Shown here one piece after another: positions 38,752-50,900 of a stretch of 64,000 nucleotides of DNA. Both the position numbers and the translations under genes were made by a program. The notes beneath the pieces are model-generated. The model did not search any database, was not told the origin of the DNA, and saw only the letters and a list, made by a program, of their open reading frames with translations. The stretch covers positions 1-64,000 of the forward strand of contig JASAND010028129.1 in NCBI GenBank assembly GCA_030248195.1. Reading direction: 5' to 3'. Each line of letters starts with the position of its first letter. Within the stretch, counting starts at the first letter, position 1. This stretch comes from Trissonchulus latispiculum (Eukaryota > Nematoda > Enoplea > Enoplida > Ironidae).

Positions 38752-39795
38752 TCACGGGTAGAATTTGTGCCAGTAAGAAATTTCCCGGACCGGGCCCGGG
38801 CCTGCTACACCGACCGGGCAGGGCCGATCCCGGCCCGGATCCCCCATTCAAGGCCCGACATGCAAAATACAGTGTCAAACAATAGTTAGCGTCAGTGATG
38901 GAACCGGGTCACTTAGGCTTGATCCGGTGACCCGGTTGAGCCCTGACCGGGTGACCCGGTTTTCCAGAAAATTCCAAAATCTGCAAAAGGTTTCGATTTT
39001 GCCTAAGAATGCTAAATTTTTGACTTCCATGTTCCATCACCACCACAAAAAGAATAACTGTGACATACCTTTGTTTGCTCTAGGTTTTTTCAAAAAGCAA
39101 TAAGCAGTAGCATTTTTAAAATTAATGCAGAAATTAGTTGGCAAAACCAATAATTTATCCGTCTGCGAAATTTCGGGAAATCAATCCGTGGTAAAAAGTG
39201 TAAAAAGTGCGGTCCAAAACTACGGAGAACTTTAAAAAAATTGGTATTATTTTATCTTGCGCAAACATCTGCCTTGGTTGCGAAAATAATCTGCAAAACA
39301 CATGGTACTAAATAGTTTTTTTACAATAATCATGAAAATGATAAAGCTAAACAATAGACTGCCAGATACAGACAGATTCAAATAACCTCAAACTGCGAAA
39401 ATGCTTAAGACTAAAATATAGGAAAAAGCAAATTAATTCTGCACATCGAACAAAAATTTAAGATAAAAATGTAGCTTTTAAGCCAAAAATTTCAAAAATT
39501 TGTGGCAAATTCAGAAAACCGGGTCTAGACCGGGCCGAGGCCGAAGCTCTTGACCTGGTTACCCGATCCAAATAGTGACCCGAACTGACCCGGTTCCATC
39601 TCTGGTTAGTGCTATTTACTACAACTTAGACACCTCCTGGAAGCTTAAATTTAACTTTCTAATGAAGAGAATTTTGAAAGATTTTGAAATTGGCACAATA
39701 ATCTGACCGGGCCTAATCGCCGATCTGCCGTTCCAACAACCGGGTCTGGGGCCGGCCCGAGGCCCGATTCAAGGCCCGGGCACACGGGACAGCCA
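38752..39795. mobile_element. GC-rich remnant surrounding the second hAT-like MITE
   Basis: CCGGGCCCGGGCC-type sequence at 38786-38870 and AAGGCCCGGGC-type sequence at 39725-39785 are imperfect inverted copies on either side of the MITE at 38893-39604. This suggests a host element into which the MITE jumped. Boundaries are not fixed. Confidence 0.35.
38885..39612. mobile_element. Second hAT-like MITE of the same family
   Basis: The element 38893-39604 begins CAGTGATGGAACCGGGTCAC and ends GACCCGGTTCCATCTCTG, with internal GTGACCCGGT copies like the previous element. The flanks GTTAGCGT and GTTAGTGC match at 6 of 8 positions, so the duplication has aged or the insertion is older. No ORF. Confidence 0.75.
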
Positions 39796-40502
39796 TCCGC
39801 CAATTAATCGTCTTTCATCCATTTGTGAACCCGTTAGGCTGGGTAGTGTTCAGCCTTTAAGTCGCCTCCAGCCGGCCGTTTCAGATAGTCGATGGACCGA
39901 ATCGAGCGAATTGGTGAATAAACCGATACTTACTGCTTATATATACTCAAAATAAAAACGTCTCACTTCGGCAATGTGAGTGCTCGGAGTATGTTATTCC
40001 ACTACAATTTCCATGAATGCATTTCTAGAGAGCTAATGAAAGGACGAAATCTTGGCGCACGAGCATGAGAAGGGAAGCCTGCATAATGCCAAATAAACGG
40101 ACTTCATTTAATTGAAAAAGCAAAAGACATAACTGTACGAAGACAACATGAGGTGAACCCGAAAGTTGCAAATATATCTAAGACCGGAATTCGGCACAGG
40201 ACTGTGACAAAATCAAGTAACATCAAAGAAAAAAGGACACGCATTATGACAACACGGGTTTTTAGTAACGGAACATAAGTACATACATACCCACTGCTAA
40301 CACAATCCAAAACTGACTTAATTAGCACAGCTAAGTGCAGCATTTCAAAGCACCAAATTTTACAAAACAGAAAAATGCTGGCAGTCACTTTGAGATATGA
40401 ATACACATCAGTTTTAAAAATATTTTCATTAAGCTAAAATGCCAGGACGGTATAGTATGTCATCTCAGTACGTCTTGAAATCATATTTTCAACAAAACTT
40501 AA
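39796..40502. other. Non-coding sequence
   Basis: No supportable gene. The minus-strand frame at 40104-40406 has no motif. Confidence 0.4.
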
Positions 40503-40797
40503 TATATTCTCAGAGGCGCACATAAGGGGGGGACGGGGGGGCGCCCCCCCCGAAATCAGATGCAAAGGAAAATTTTTATTGTCCGCGCTGCGCGGACGTA
40601 AAATTTCAAAAATTTTCGCGCCCCCGGCGCGAAATTTTTTCTGTTTTTGCTGAATTTACGCTTATTTTTGCATTTTAAACGTTGTTGTCCAAAATTTGTC
40701 AACTCTGGGGGCGATACCCCCAGACCCCCCAAATTTTTCTGAGGTCCGCCCCCACTGAAAAAAGTTCCTATGTGCGCCACTCGCCACTGTATATTCT
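40503..40797. mobile_element. hAT-like MITE, 279 bp
   Basis: The element 40511-40789 is flanked by perfect TATATTCT duplications (40503-40510 and 40790-40797). The left end is CAGAGGCGCACATAAGG; the right end read inward is CAGTGGCGAGTGGCGCACATAGG, so the inverted ends match after an 8-nt offset. The interior has G/C runs and hairpins (GGGGGCGATACCCCC). No ORF. Confidence 0.8.
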
Positions 40798-41323
40798 ATA
40801 CTCTTGACGACTTCAACGAAGATGCATCTGTTTGAGGATTTCTTTCTCTACATTGCTTAACGGGGCAAATTTAGCAAGTTTTAAGGACAGACATTTTGCA
40901 TGAAACAACCCGATATGTGTACTGTTTAACTATATAGTCAGTATTGCCCCATATATAGCCCAGTCCGACTTATTAAGGCGCCTTTGAAGCATACTTTTTG
41001 ACCATTTTAGCGTTTTGGCCGACTTTGGCCCCCAGCCAAAAATTTTTTCCGGCTCCGGGAGACATAAAAACTAGCTTATGTTCTTATTTTTGATTTGTAC
41101 GACAAGAATATATATGGGTTTCATAGGCCAAAATTTTTCTATCTGTAGTTATTCAAGCTACAAAACCCCCTTATGAGACATCAAAAGCGAGAAACCGGAA
41201 AAAAAGAAAAAACACAATTTTCGTAAGCGATTTTTTAGGGCAACTTTTTAACGGAAAGTGGTACGGGGATGAAACTTGGCAAATATACTAAACTCGACAC
41301 GTACAATTTTTTGCGCACATAAT
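40798..41323. other. Non-coding sequence
   Basis: No gene, and no clear repeat recognised. Confidence 0.35.
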
Positions 41324-41365
41324 CTGCGCAGGATCTGCGCAGGAAACTGCGCAGCTTCTGCGCAG
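41324..41365. repeat. Four phased CTGCGCAG palindromes
   Basis: CTGCGCAG, its own reverse complement, occurs at 41324, 41335, 41347 and 41358, i.e. every 11-12 bp, about one helical turn. Confidence 0.85.
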
Positions 41366-41408
41366 CCTTGTTTTACACGGTCATTCGACCATTTTCACTC
41401 ATAATATT

Positions 41409-41434
41409 ATAGGGGTCGCTACCGCGACCCCTAT
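41409..41434. repeat. Perfect 11-bp hairpin with TACC loop
   Basis: ATAGGGGTCGC pairs exactly with GCGACCCCTAT across a 4-nt loop. Confidence 0.85.
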
Positions 41435-42550
41435 GATATAGTTTTTGTTAAGGAATTGAGGTCATAGTGACTTTTGAAAATTTTGTATCTTTAACAGATT
41501 AACATAGGCAAATTTTGGAAATTTTTTAAAAATTGTTTATTTTGGGCAGTTTAAGCATCCTATTGTGTATGAAATGCGTTTTTCTTGTATTTAGAGCCAA
41601 ACTGGGTCCATTTTGGGACAAAAATGAGTATATATTGCAAAAATAGAAATTTTGGCTTGACCCCCTGGAGCAACCACAAGAGAACCAACCCCAGGATAAA
41701 TCTATATATATATACCAGTTTAATCTACAGGCTGGCATTGTTTAGTGGGTGTGGAGCAGTCATATTGTAATCTGCACATACAAAGTTTAGATTTCCCATT
41801 TTAGACGGTAACAAAACTATCAGGATCTTCAGACAAATCAATGACTGAGTCATACCTCAACGCTAGCCTTATCCAGTCACAAAAACGTTAAACTACTTCA
41901 AAACTGGCACAAGATCTGTGAAATCATAGAACAGAAAAATTGAAAGGAAATATAATATAGGATATATTTATTCAAAACTTTAGGGTCTTCATTGGGTCGT
42001 CAATCATTATTGCGCCCACTGGCGGATCTGGGACTTTGGGAAGCGGCGAGTGGCCTTTCAGGGAGCAATTTTCACTGAAACGGGAAGGTGCGAGGCGAGG
42101 GGCCAGAACACTCCAGAAGTTGAAAAAAATCGTTTGTCCATTTTAACAAAATCGCTCATCAAACATTCAATTCTTTTCAGTGGCACGGACCCGACCCCCC
42201 GACTCCTGAATCCGTCGTTGGTAGAGTCACAGATATCAAGTCGTGAAATAGTGTTTAATAAGGTGTCATACCACAGGAGAGGAAGATGGGCCAACATTCA
42301 TAAAAACAATAATTTCCACCGAAACCTACGAAATCTACACTTAGGTGAAAATGCCCCCCCAAAGTAGGGGAAGGTCCAAAAGTGGGGGATAAAATAAGCA
42401 ATGGCCTACAAATGCTAAAATACTGTATAAATAACCTGTTTTCAACATAGTGCTATACCCAAGCTAAACCATGCTAAAAATTAAGGGTGCTCGAGTGGGA
42501 AAGGAACCCAAAAACTGGGGGCGCCCCCACCCCCCGTACTAAAGCAAACT
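41435..42550. other. Non-coding sequence
   Basis: No gene supported. A hAT-like tip (CACTGGCGGATCT) at about 42017 has no partner end. C-rich runs at about 42523-42535. Confidence 0.4.
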
Positions 42551-43855
42551 CAGTATATTCCAATAATTAACATATGTAATGAAGTGGGTAAGATCGAGAT
42601 TCCAAATTCCGCAACAGTCTATCACGACTGACTCTGGGTATCAACCACTTCGAGTACACGGAAGGTCGACTCGTTTATGACCAAGGGTTCAATTTAAACA
42701 CTTACTTGTGCAGGGGCTATGAATCCAAAGCTTGATCTGAACCTTATGTCCTAGTCAGTGGATTCAGTATTAGGACACAACAATTTAATAATGATAACTA
42801 TAATGATATTAGCAACGATAGTAGTGACAGTAAACAATGAACAGGATTATTACAGTGCGTACAGGGGATAAGACAACTTACAAATCACAAACTATATGCT
42901 ATTTAAACAATTAGACAAACAATAATGGTTTGCCAGAGTTGCCAGTATCTGATTTACCCAGATTATTAATGGTTAATAGGGACAAGGTTCCGATAGCTAA
43001 ACTCAACTCTACTATATTCCTCTTTCTTTCCTTTCCTGACTAACTAACCAATTGTTTAGCCTATTACCAAACTATACTGTGCGGTCCCTATATGGTTGTG
43101 TTCGTGTGGTTAGATTATAACTCTTCTACCGTCCTCCTTACTAAAGGACAATACAATACCAATAAAACAGGCTGCTGAACAATTCAAATTAACTAGATTA
43201 AAGGGGTTAGTAGTGCAAGGTTTCCGGTCTTTGGGTGAGCCCGAAATGCTAGTAACAATAGCACTTTCGGATGCTATACGGTTGCCAAGGGGTCAAACAC
43301 AAGGGGGGTCCGGTTGGGGAGATTCCTGGTCCGTTTATGGAGTTAGTACAGATTAAGTTTAATTTTAATCTCTTCTTTAAATTCTCTGATTCCGACTGAC
43401 TTGAAGAACACTGATTAACTTAAGCCCAGGGGCAAGGGGTAACAACCCCTTCAGTAAGACTGATGATAAGCTCAAAAAGATTCATCTTTTGGATTGAAAG
43501 AAACGAATAAAGTTCAATTTGAAATGCTGTGAAAGGATGATTTCCAAGTTCGTTGAACTAGGTTTTAGGTCCCGTATTCAATTCTGGTGCTTGACTTCAC
43601 AAATAGTCTCTGCCTTAACCGTTCCACAAAAGTCCGATCCGACCTTCTCAATGTACCTTATAGAACTGATTCCGATCCAAATAACTGTCCAATATCCGTA
43701 TGTCCTCCTTCGGACTGACCGGACTGACTATCAATAGCTCTGATCAAATATATATATTACTGAGACTTCCGAAATACTGACGATCTAGGCTTGATTCCGG
43801 CAGGACCACGTTCGCTTCCGCACCTGAATCAAATGGGTTAAAACCCATTAATACA
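42551..43855 (+). mobile_element. LTR-like block related to 16421-17953
   Basis: Plus-strand, diverged homologue of the Region 1 LTR-like block. It has CATATGTAATGAAG near the start, ACACGGAAGGTC, an AATAAA signal near 43505, a TATATATA segment near 43750, ATGGGTTAAAACCCAT near 43835, and a terminal TACA at 43852-43855. It is followed 6 nt later by GGTGCGGGATTCGAACCC. I read it as the 5' LTR of a second element of the same family. The matching coding part is not in the window. Confidence 0.5.
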
Positions 43856-44802
43856 AGTTATAGGTGCGGGATTCGAACCCAGCAACCATTACTCACATTT
43901 TGGCTTTCTGAACTTAGAACAAACTCGTACAAGTCAAATTTGTTGTGAAGGTTCGCGATTCAAGCGGATTAACACAAGTTCTGAATGATTTGAGTAAGAT
44001 CACGATACTTAAAATTGGTTTTAAGTAAAACGTTAGTTTTTAGGACAATTTCTTGCGTTCTTGTGCAAGAAATTGTGCCTTCGATGTGAAACTGTGATTT
44101 CAACTTGATTTCTCTTTGTACAGTCTGCTTCTGTACGATTAAAACCTATTACTTGAATTTGATACACTTTTGGGTCCTTTAACAGCAGACAGGTACTCCT
44201 TTATTCGGCTAACACGAGAAACATTAAATTGGTTAAGATGATCAAGTTTAGGACCTTTTGTTTTTCGGGTCCTAGCAAGGAAGGTAACAACTTCCTATCT
44301 TTGATAAGTGTTACTTAATTAGAAAGCGATTTGCACGTGAGTTTGGCGAGAACACAATACTTGAATGTAAAGCTTTTAGTTTCGCGAGTTTAAGTAAGGA
44401 AGGTAACAACTTCCTGGTCTTAGCAAATATTAGCCGGTTAAAAGAGAGTTAACGCACAAATTTAACGAAAACGTCATAATTTAACGTAGAACCTCTGTTC
44501 TTTGCTGGGTTCTACCAAGGGAAGGTAACAACTCTCTATTTTATGAGTAGTAAACGTTGAAGACTGGATAAGTTCACAAAACTGGTGATTTTAGCCTTTA
44601 TTAGAAGATGGTTCTGGTGCCCTATCCATAATACTTACGTAACTACGGTTGATTTGCTTATTTCAGGTATATTATCAACTATTGCCTAACATTAGTTAAA
44701 ATCGTCAGAATGTTGAAACCGATTATTGCCATTTGTGAGTAATTAACATGGATGAATTTCACATTAGTCATAATTGAGCAAGGTTGATTTTTCAACCTTG
44801 CT
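43241..44802 (+). repeat. Hairpin array with recurring (G)TAACAA loops
   Basis: Hairpins with the loop GTAACAA or TAACAA occur at 43241-43270 (inner stem TGCTA/TAGCA, extended to CCGAAA/TTTCGG with one bulge), 43434-43451 (AAGGGG/CCCCTT), 44278-44296 and 44397-44415 (AGGAAG/CTTCCT), and, degenerate, 44518-44537. The first and last of the 442xx-445xx units follow a second hairpin (TAGGACC/GGTCCTA at 44249-44274; GTAGAACC/GGTTCTAC at 44486-44515). Other perfect hairpins are at 44045-44076 (12 bp) and 44777-44802 (11 bp). No ORF crosses the region. Confidence 0.7.
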
Positions 44803-44866
44803 AACTTTTACGAAACGGGATTTGATTAATTTTTGTCTTTGAACGTGAACACCGACATGAAATGGT

Positions 44867-45351
44867 TGTGAAGATAGCACTCACAAGAAACATACAAATA
44901 TGTTCGAATTTTACAAAGTTTGACAAACGCTCAGTATTTTTCCAACTCCTGTCTAAATTCATCAGTCAATTAGCTAATCTCGAAATTAGTTCAAGCTTGA
45001 ACAGGTTAGTTGAAGGGAGGTTGAGCTAGAGATTGGTCGGGGGCTTTTGTAGAGTAGCGCCAGCGAATTTTTGGGGTTCATTGAATCGGGTAAAGCTAGT
45101 AAAGTTATTGGTGCTTGTTCAATTTTGTTTGCTGTTATTCAAATTATTTCTCTAAAGTTAGTTTCGTGAATTCGTAGAGTAAATTGTGTTATTTTCAAAT
45201 ATTTCTTTCAGTGGGTTAGGGTCAACACTTTCCGACATCGCACACCACACAGTTACCTCGTGATCTTGTCTTATCCTAAATTATAGATAGTCAACTCGTT
45301 TTATTTAAGAGTCAGAGCATTTTACTAACATACGTATACTCGAACTTCACA
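44867..45351 (+). repeat. First LTR of the gag-only element
   Basis: 485 bp, TGTGAAGATAG…AACTTCACA. It matches 51665-52150 closely except in the last ~60 bp, where about ten substitutions cluster. Confidence 0.9.
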
Positions 45352-45353
45352 TG

Positions 45354-45371
45354 TGGCGACCGTGTCATGTG
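45354..45371 (+). promoter_or_regulatory. Primer-binding site, tRNA-Arg type (shortened match)
   Basis: TGGCGACCGTGTCATGTG begins 2 nt after the LTR. Its first 11 bases match the primer site at 24896-24913 (TGGCGACCGTGACAGGAT); it then differs. The same site follows the second LTR at 52153. Confidence 0.75.
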
Positions 45372-45629
45372 GTAGATGTCGGGAAATGGTGACCTTGACC
45401 AAAACTTTTGTCTTAAATTACAGATTTTACTAAAGTTTGATTTTTGATTTAGTCTTTTTACAAAAATTGTCGCAACCAAGCAACAGTCGTAGATCGGGGG
45501 ACCAAGGCTAAAAACCCCCGTGGGCCGCTATGACGGGGGGCACTCCTCCCCCTCCCCCAAATTACTTTGGGTGCAAATTCTCAGAGTCCCCCTTATGCAC
45601 AAAGGTTGAATGAAGTATTTGAACTGCCA

Positions 45630-47780
45630 ATGATGGGGGGAAGTACGCAGTTACAGAGTGGAGGGTGTGCCCTCCCAAAAGAAAACCCCCAACTCCAACC
45701 ATCCCTCCCCCAAGCTCAGAATCCACCCCCACCTCCCCCAAACCCGGGTCCAAATTTTTCGGGGGGAAAGCCTTGGGATCGTCGTCAGAATCAGTTTTGT
45801 ATTATAAATATGTCGTGTGACGACAGAAAAGACCAGGAGCCCCTTATTGAAAATCGTTTTGAAAGTTTGGGAGCTCATACGTTAGAATTCACCCCCAAAC
45901 CCCTTTCAACCCCTGCTGTGTCCCAAACAGTTTTTTCTCCTGTGGCCGGCCCGTCGTTCCCTCAGGTGTCGAATGATCAGGGGGCACCCATATGTCCAGA
46001 TTATCAACATTCTTACGGTTCTAGACCTGCTAATATAATTTCGGCTGCGTCAAGAAGCCCTCAGATTCCGAATTCGGGGGGTCCGCCCCCATGCCAAAAT
46101 CCGCCCCCACCTGGCCAAAATTTGGGTCAAAATTTTTCTGTGCCTTATCACGCAGTGCCTGATTCCTGGCCTTCACAACGCCAGTACCAGTCGAATGCTC
46201 CGCCACCTATGGCACTGCCTCCCCAGGCTGCTGGACAGGCCAATTTTGATCCAAATTATTATTATGGCCGGAATCAACAGTATACGTACGTACAGCCAGA
46301 CTTTTCTTCTGAAGCTCAATATGGCTGCCAATCGGGTTATTGTCCAGTTTATGATCACGCTCCGTCTTTTTATCAGCAGTCCCAACAGTTGTTGGCTCCA
46401 ATGAACCCAGATGTTGGTCTAGGTACCCCTAAAAATTATGGGTTTTTTCCGCAACAACAAAGGGGTCAACAGCAGACTGCAACCCCTCCTGTTATGCATG
46501 CTAGTGATGTTTCTGTCAGTAAGCATAGTGCCCAACTGTATCGTACGTATATGGCGATTTTGCAAGATATTCCCCGTTTTGAACCGGCTTTGGAATACTT
46601 CGACGACTGGTTGCCCCAATTTGTGTCGGCTGCTACGATTTACGGAATTCCTCAAGAACAATGGGCCCGTTTGATGTTTAGCAAACTGTCGGGAAAAGCG
46701 CTTATATTTGCTTCTAGAATTGGTCCTGGTGTTGTAGAATCGTTTGATAATTTTGTTCGTTTGATGAGGACACAATTCCCTAAACCTAAAATATCTGTTT
46801 CTGAAAAATTCCACCGGTTTATCCAGCGGGTTCAGCAGCCTGGAGAATCAGCGCGTCAATATGTGTCGGAGCTGCAGTTGCAAGCTTTGGAAATTTGGCC
46901 GTCTGAGGTTGACCGGGACAGGCACTGCGTGCAACAACTATTTGATGGAATTCGTTCAGAATATGCGTCAGCTTTGGCCTCAAGTTTCGGTAAGGGAGAA
47001 CCCACATTGAATGAAATTTTATGTATCCTTGATAAATTAGAATCTCGTAATTCCAGAACGGGTTTTTATGATTTTCAAGCCTATGTTGCTCCGGATCTTG
47101 ATGTGGAAGCTCAAAAATCTCCAAAAGAGGGGGTGGCCCCCCTTGATTCGACACCTGTGACGCGGCTGGAGCTTCGGGAGTTGAGAAACTGGTTTGAGTC
47201 AAAATTGCAGCAGGAGTTGAAGGAATGGGAGGACGAAAAAGAAAAGGGTTCTCCTATCTGTCGATATTGCAATAAACGGGGTCACCACTCTGATCGATGC
47301 TGGGATAAAAATCGTTCAAGGGCCACTTTAAATCATACCCAAGCTTCTGAGGCTCAAATTCAAGAACAGGTCAATCTGGTGGGGTTTTACCCATTTCACC
47401 CTCCCTATTCAGCATATTGCTTTCCGCCAGTACAGACGCAGCCGGTTCCGACCTATGCCTACTACCAGCAGCAATATCAGTCTCAGTGGCGGTATCAGCA
47501 GCCGTTTTCGCTTTGTCCACTGCTACAGTCGCCTCCACGTCTTGTGGCGGCGCCTGTCGCTGTGGGGGCCAAACCGGTTGCCCCAGCTGCCAACCGCAAT
47601 TTTAGCTGCCACGCAGCGGCTGCACTTCCATCAGCTGTTCAAATGCCATCAGCTGTTCCGACACCGATGGCCCCAAAAGTGCACTTGATTCAAATTGGGC
47701 CTGTTCATGAAAAAATGCGGGCGTCCTCCCCTCAGATTTTTTTCAGCTTGCAGCACACATTTGTCCGAGTCCTCCCTTGA
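45630..47780 (+). CDS. gag: Gag protein with capsid-like domain and CCHC knuckle
   Basis: The frame is open from 45567, but the first ATG is 45630, giving about 716 residues. The N-terminal ~290 residues are Pro/Gln/Tyr-rich and disordered. Residues ~310-460 form a Retrotrans_gag-like helical region (YFDDWLPQFVSAATIYGIP, LSGKALIFASRI, QQPGESARQYVSELQLQAL). A zinc knuckle, CRYCNKRGHHSDRC (CX2CX4HX4C), begins near residue 544. The C-terminus is Gln/Ala/Pro-rich. No protease or RT follows; 47695-47982 is open in another frame but motif-free. The protein probably packages its own RNA while another element supplies pol. Confidence 0.85.
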   Translation: MMGGSTQLQSGGCALPKENPQLQPSLPQAQNPPPPPPNPGPNFSGGKPWDRRQNQFCIINMSCDDRKDQEPLIENRFESLGAHTLEFTPKPLSTPAVSQTVFSPVAGPSFPQVSNDQGAPICPDYQHSYGSRPANIISAASRSPQIPNSGGPPPCQNPPPPGQNLGQNFSVPYHAVPDSWPSQRQYQSNAPPPMALPPQAAGQANFDPNYYYGRNQQYTYVQPDFSSEAQYGCQSGYCPVYDHAPSFYQQSQQLLAPMNPDVGLGTPKNYGFFPQQQRGQQQTATPPVMHASDVSVSKHSAQLYRTYMAILQDIPRFEPALEYFDDWLPQFVSAATIYGIPQEQWARLMFSKLSGKALIFASRIGPGVVESFDNFVRLMRTQFPKPKISVSEKFHRFIQRVQQPGESARQYVSELQLQALEIWPSEVDRDRHCVQQLFDGIRSEYASALASSFGKGEPTLNEILCILDKLESRNSRTGFYDFQAYVAPDLDVEAQKSPKEGVAPLDSTPVTRLELRELRNWFESKLQQELKEWEDEKEKGSPICRYCNKRGHHSDRCWDKNRSRATLNHTQASEAQIQEQVNLVGFYPFHPPYSAYCFPPVQTQPVPTYAYYQQQYQSQWRYQQPFSLCPLLQSPPRLVAAPVAVGAKPVAPAANRNFSCHAAAALPSAVQMPSAVPTPMAPKVHLIQIGPVHEKMRASSPQIFFSLQHTFVRVLP

Positions 47781-47941
47781 ATGCGCCCCTGTCTTTACTT
47801 GTAAAAGTGGGTGTCAAGAAGAGGCCGCTCCTTTAAAAAAGGGGGTGGACCCCCGCAAATTGAACGATCTATGTACTCAAACAGAAACTCTGTCTGAAGT
47901 TATTGATTCTCCAAGACCGGAAAACCGCCCAAAAGAGGGGG
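47123..47941 (+). promoter_or_regulatory. Two internal copies of the polypurine tract
   Basis: AAAAGAGGGGG occurs at 47123-47133 and 47931-47941, identical to the terminal tract at 51649-51659. Both internal copies are followed by TGG. They could act as central plus-strand primers. Confidence 0.4.
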
Positions 47942-47982
47942 TGGAAGCCATTCCCTCGCGATTTCTAGACAAACCGTCTTAA

Positions 47983-50900
47983 AATCTTTCTTGACCTGCG
48001 CAAAACTTGTTGACAGCGTTTTTCACAAGATTTGCACACGTATGATGATGTTTCACAAATTTGCCAAAAATTTCAATCCTGAATCTACTTTTATTCGTCG
48101 TAATTTTGTTAATTTGCGTTTGTGTTTTCTTGTATTTTTGTCTGTATGCCCCATCCGTGTATCACCTAAAGTTTCGTATTATCACAAAGATTTTTATTTT
48201 AGCGTCATTGATTTTTACTTTTTATCTTTATTTTAGATTCATGCATTCATCTATATTTCCTTTTCCTTTTTCACAGCATACTTCATAGCCTTTTACATAA
48301 AAGTGTTCACCCTCTCATTTTTTCACTATTTTCGAGCTCTCCTATTTACTTTTTGAAAATTTTGAAATTCTGTGCCGAGGTCGGCACGGCTAAAAACGAA
48401 ACTGATCGGGGGAGGCCACAACTTTGTGTAAAGGAAGAGCTGTCCATACGTAATATGAAAACCAAAACGGGAACAAAAACGGTTCAGGTATGTGTGAGAT
48501 TTGGCCATATTCACCCAATGTTCACCTGTGCCGACCTTGGCACAAAAATTCAAAAAATGGCTCCAAAAGTGTTCCTGTTTGCATAGAAACATGCAGCAGC
48601 ATGGTTTGGTTAAAACTATCTAATCTGGAAAAAATTCTATCCAGGCCATTTTAATCTACTTCATTTAGTTCACCCTTAGTTGGCCGCATGTTCACCTTGT
48701 TTACCTATGCCGACGTTAAATTTTGTTACCTCGTAACTTTTTTGAAATCCACTTTTTACTTACTTACCTTTTTGAAATCCATATTTATTCTTACACTTTC
48801 CTTTTTCTGGAACTTCTGGATACAAGTTTTGAATGATTTCGGCTAAGTCACTTTCACCTTTCACTTTCACGTTTCTGTGTTTTTCTCACTTTTGATGTAT
48901 TGCACCTTTTATTTTGTGTTTAGCTGATTTTGGTAATGTCGGTATTTTTGCCCAACGCCTTGGTTGTCACTCCTGTATTTTGGACTAACTGCCTGCAGCT
49001 TTCTGTCCTGATGGGTTCTTTCTTGGATGACCTTTAAGGTGGTATTTTTCTGTTTATTCTTTCTTTAGTATATACTATACGTATATACGTATATACGTAT
49101 ATATTCGATTTTTGAAATTTCTATGCTTCAAATACATTGACTGGTGTTCTCGGTGCTTAAATTCCGTTAGATTTTTCAATTTTTAATACATTTTAACCGT
49201 ATTTGTAAGTTGTTTAGAACTTATTAAATATACGTTGTTTTCGAAATTTAGAAATTTTACTTGCTACTCCAGCAGGGGTTGCAGCCTCTCTGAAGGGTGA
49301 AAAGTTCTCGTTTTCGTAATTAAGTTTTTAGATTTTCAATCATTGTTGCCCTTTGAATTAGTGACAGTTTACTCCAACTGTGCTGTTGCTACAACACCTT
49401 AAGCTTGACACACTTTCTGACGATCCTAATTAGTTTTTCGTCTTTCAGGGTTTGGCACTTGTAACCCCGAGGGGTTGCAACCCTTCCACGCTTTAAAGGT
49501 CAACCCTGCGGTAATTGTAAAATCATATCAAATTAAATAAATCAGCAAAGCATTTTCATATTTTACCGTTTTTATTTTTGGGTTTCTTACCTTTTTCACC
49601 CTCTTTTTGGAGTGGTGCCTTGCGGGCCGTTGCGACCTCCGTATGCCGGGTGGGAGGGCCGCACGCTCGGTATCATTCTTTTTCTTTTTGGATTCCGTTT
49701 TGAGTAGCTGTGAGTCTTTCTTTGATTTAGCACAGGCCTTTGTGCCGGTGCCTCCATATGCTGGGGCGTATCGACACTCTGGTCTGGAGCTTCCCAAATC
49801 TTAGGTGGGGCTGTAATTGTGTCGTCTATAATTATGTCGTACTTATTTTTGTTTTGCATAATAATTTTGCCATTTTATTAATTAGATTCCATTGTGTGCT
49901 TTATATTTGTTGGCCTTAATTTTTGTTTTGTGTTCTAGATTTTGCTGTCGTCTAATCATTTCTACTGTCCGGTGCCGCCCCCCCTGTCTGGTGCGCAGGT
50001 GTGCTCCCAATGGTGATTGGTGTCTATGATGGATCTGGGTGGTGGTTGCGGTGCAGCCTTCGTTTGGCTGCTTGTGGGGTCGTCTGGCCCGTTGTGATTT
50101 GGCCGCCGGTTGTGATGGTGTGAGCTTGGCTGTCCACACAGGTTGGCTCCCTTGTCTTGGTGCTATTTCTGGTGCACCGGGTTTTCCGGTAACTTTTTAT
50201 CTGTTTTGCCATATGTCTGGCCGTGACTTTTTCTATTTCTGGGGTGGTATATCTATGCGGGTACGTTCGCGCTTTGCCTGCGCGTTCCCTTGACTAGGTG
50301 GGGGCCTAACCGTTATGGGGTCCCCTTGGACTGTGAATGGACTGTGCACGAGAGGTTGTAAGGCCTCCTGTTTTTCTGACTGGCCGGTCCTGGTGTGAGC
50401 AGGGGGCCCTACGGCGGTCGTAGGCCCTCCTGCTGGGTACGTGCGCTCCTGTTCTGACTGTGACTACACTGCTGACCTGGTTGGCGGTTGGTTGTTGGGC
50501 CATCTAGGCTGTGTTTGCCATCCTGACCTGGTTTCTTGATGGTTTGGGTTTCCTGGCCGACTGTCGACTTGTGCTTCAGCATTGACTTTTGGGTCATTCC
50601 ATCTTGTTGTGGCAACCAAGTCCAGGGTGAACTGTTGTTGGCTTCTGAAATCTTGGGTTCGCTGGTGCGGTGCTGAATTGAATACCGCTGTCCCCTCCTT
50701 GGCACACCTGTTGACACTGTCCCTCCACCCTATATTGTGGTTGTGGTAGTTTCGGGTTGTCTGTTCTGTTGCATATTTCTTTATAATAGTTTGGGAGGGA
50801 GCCGTTTGGGATCAAATTTTTCTAAAAATGGGGTGTTTGATGGTTTTTGTTTCTTTCATATGGGTACCCGCTACCTCGGCTTGGCCGTTGTAAATGTCCG

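Noticed and set aside
42017..42055. CACTGGCGGATCT as the end of another hAT element
   Set aside because: No matching opposite end or target duplication found within the next 700 bp.
47695..47982. Continuation of gag into a pol frame
   Set aside because: Open in another frame but without protease or RT motifs; likely a chance frame or gag tail.
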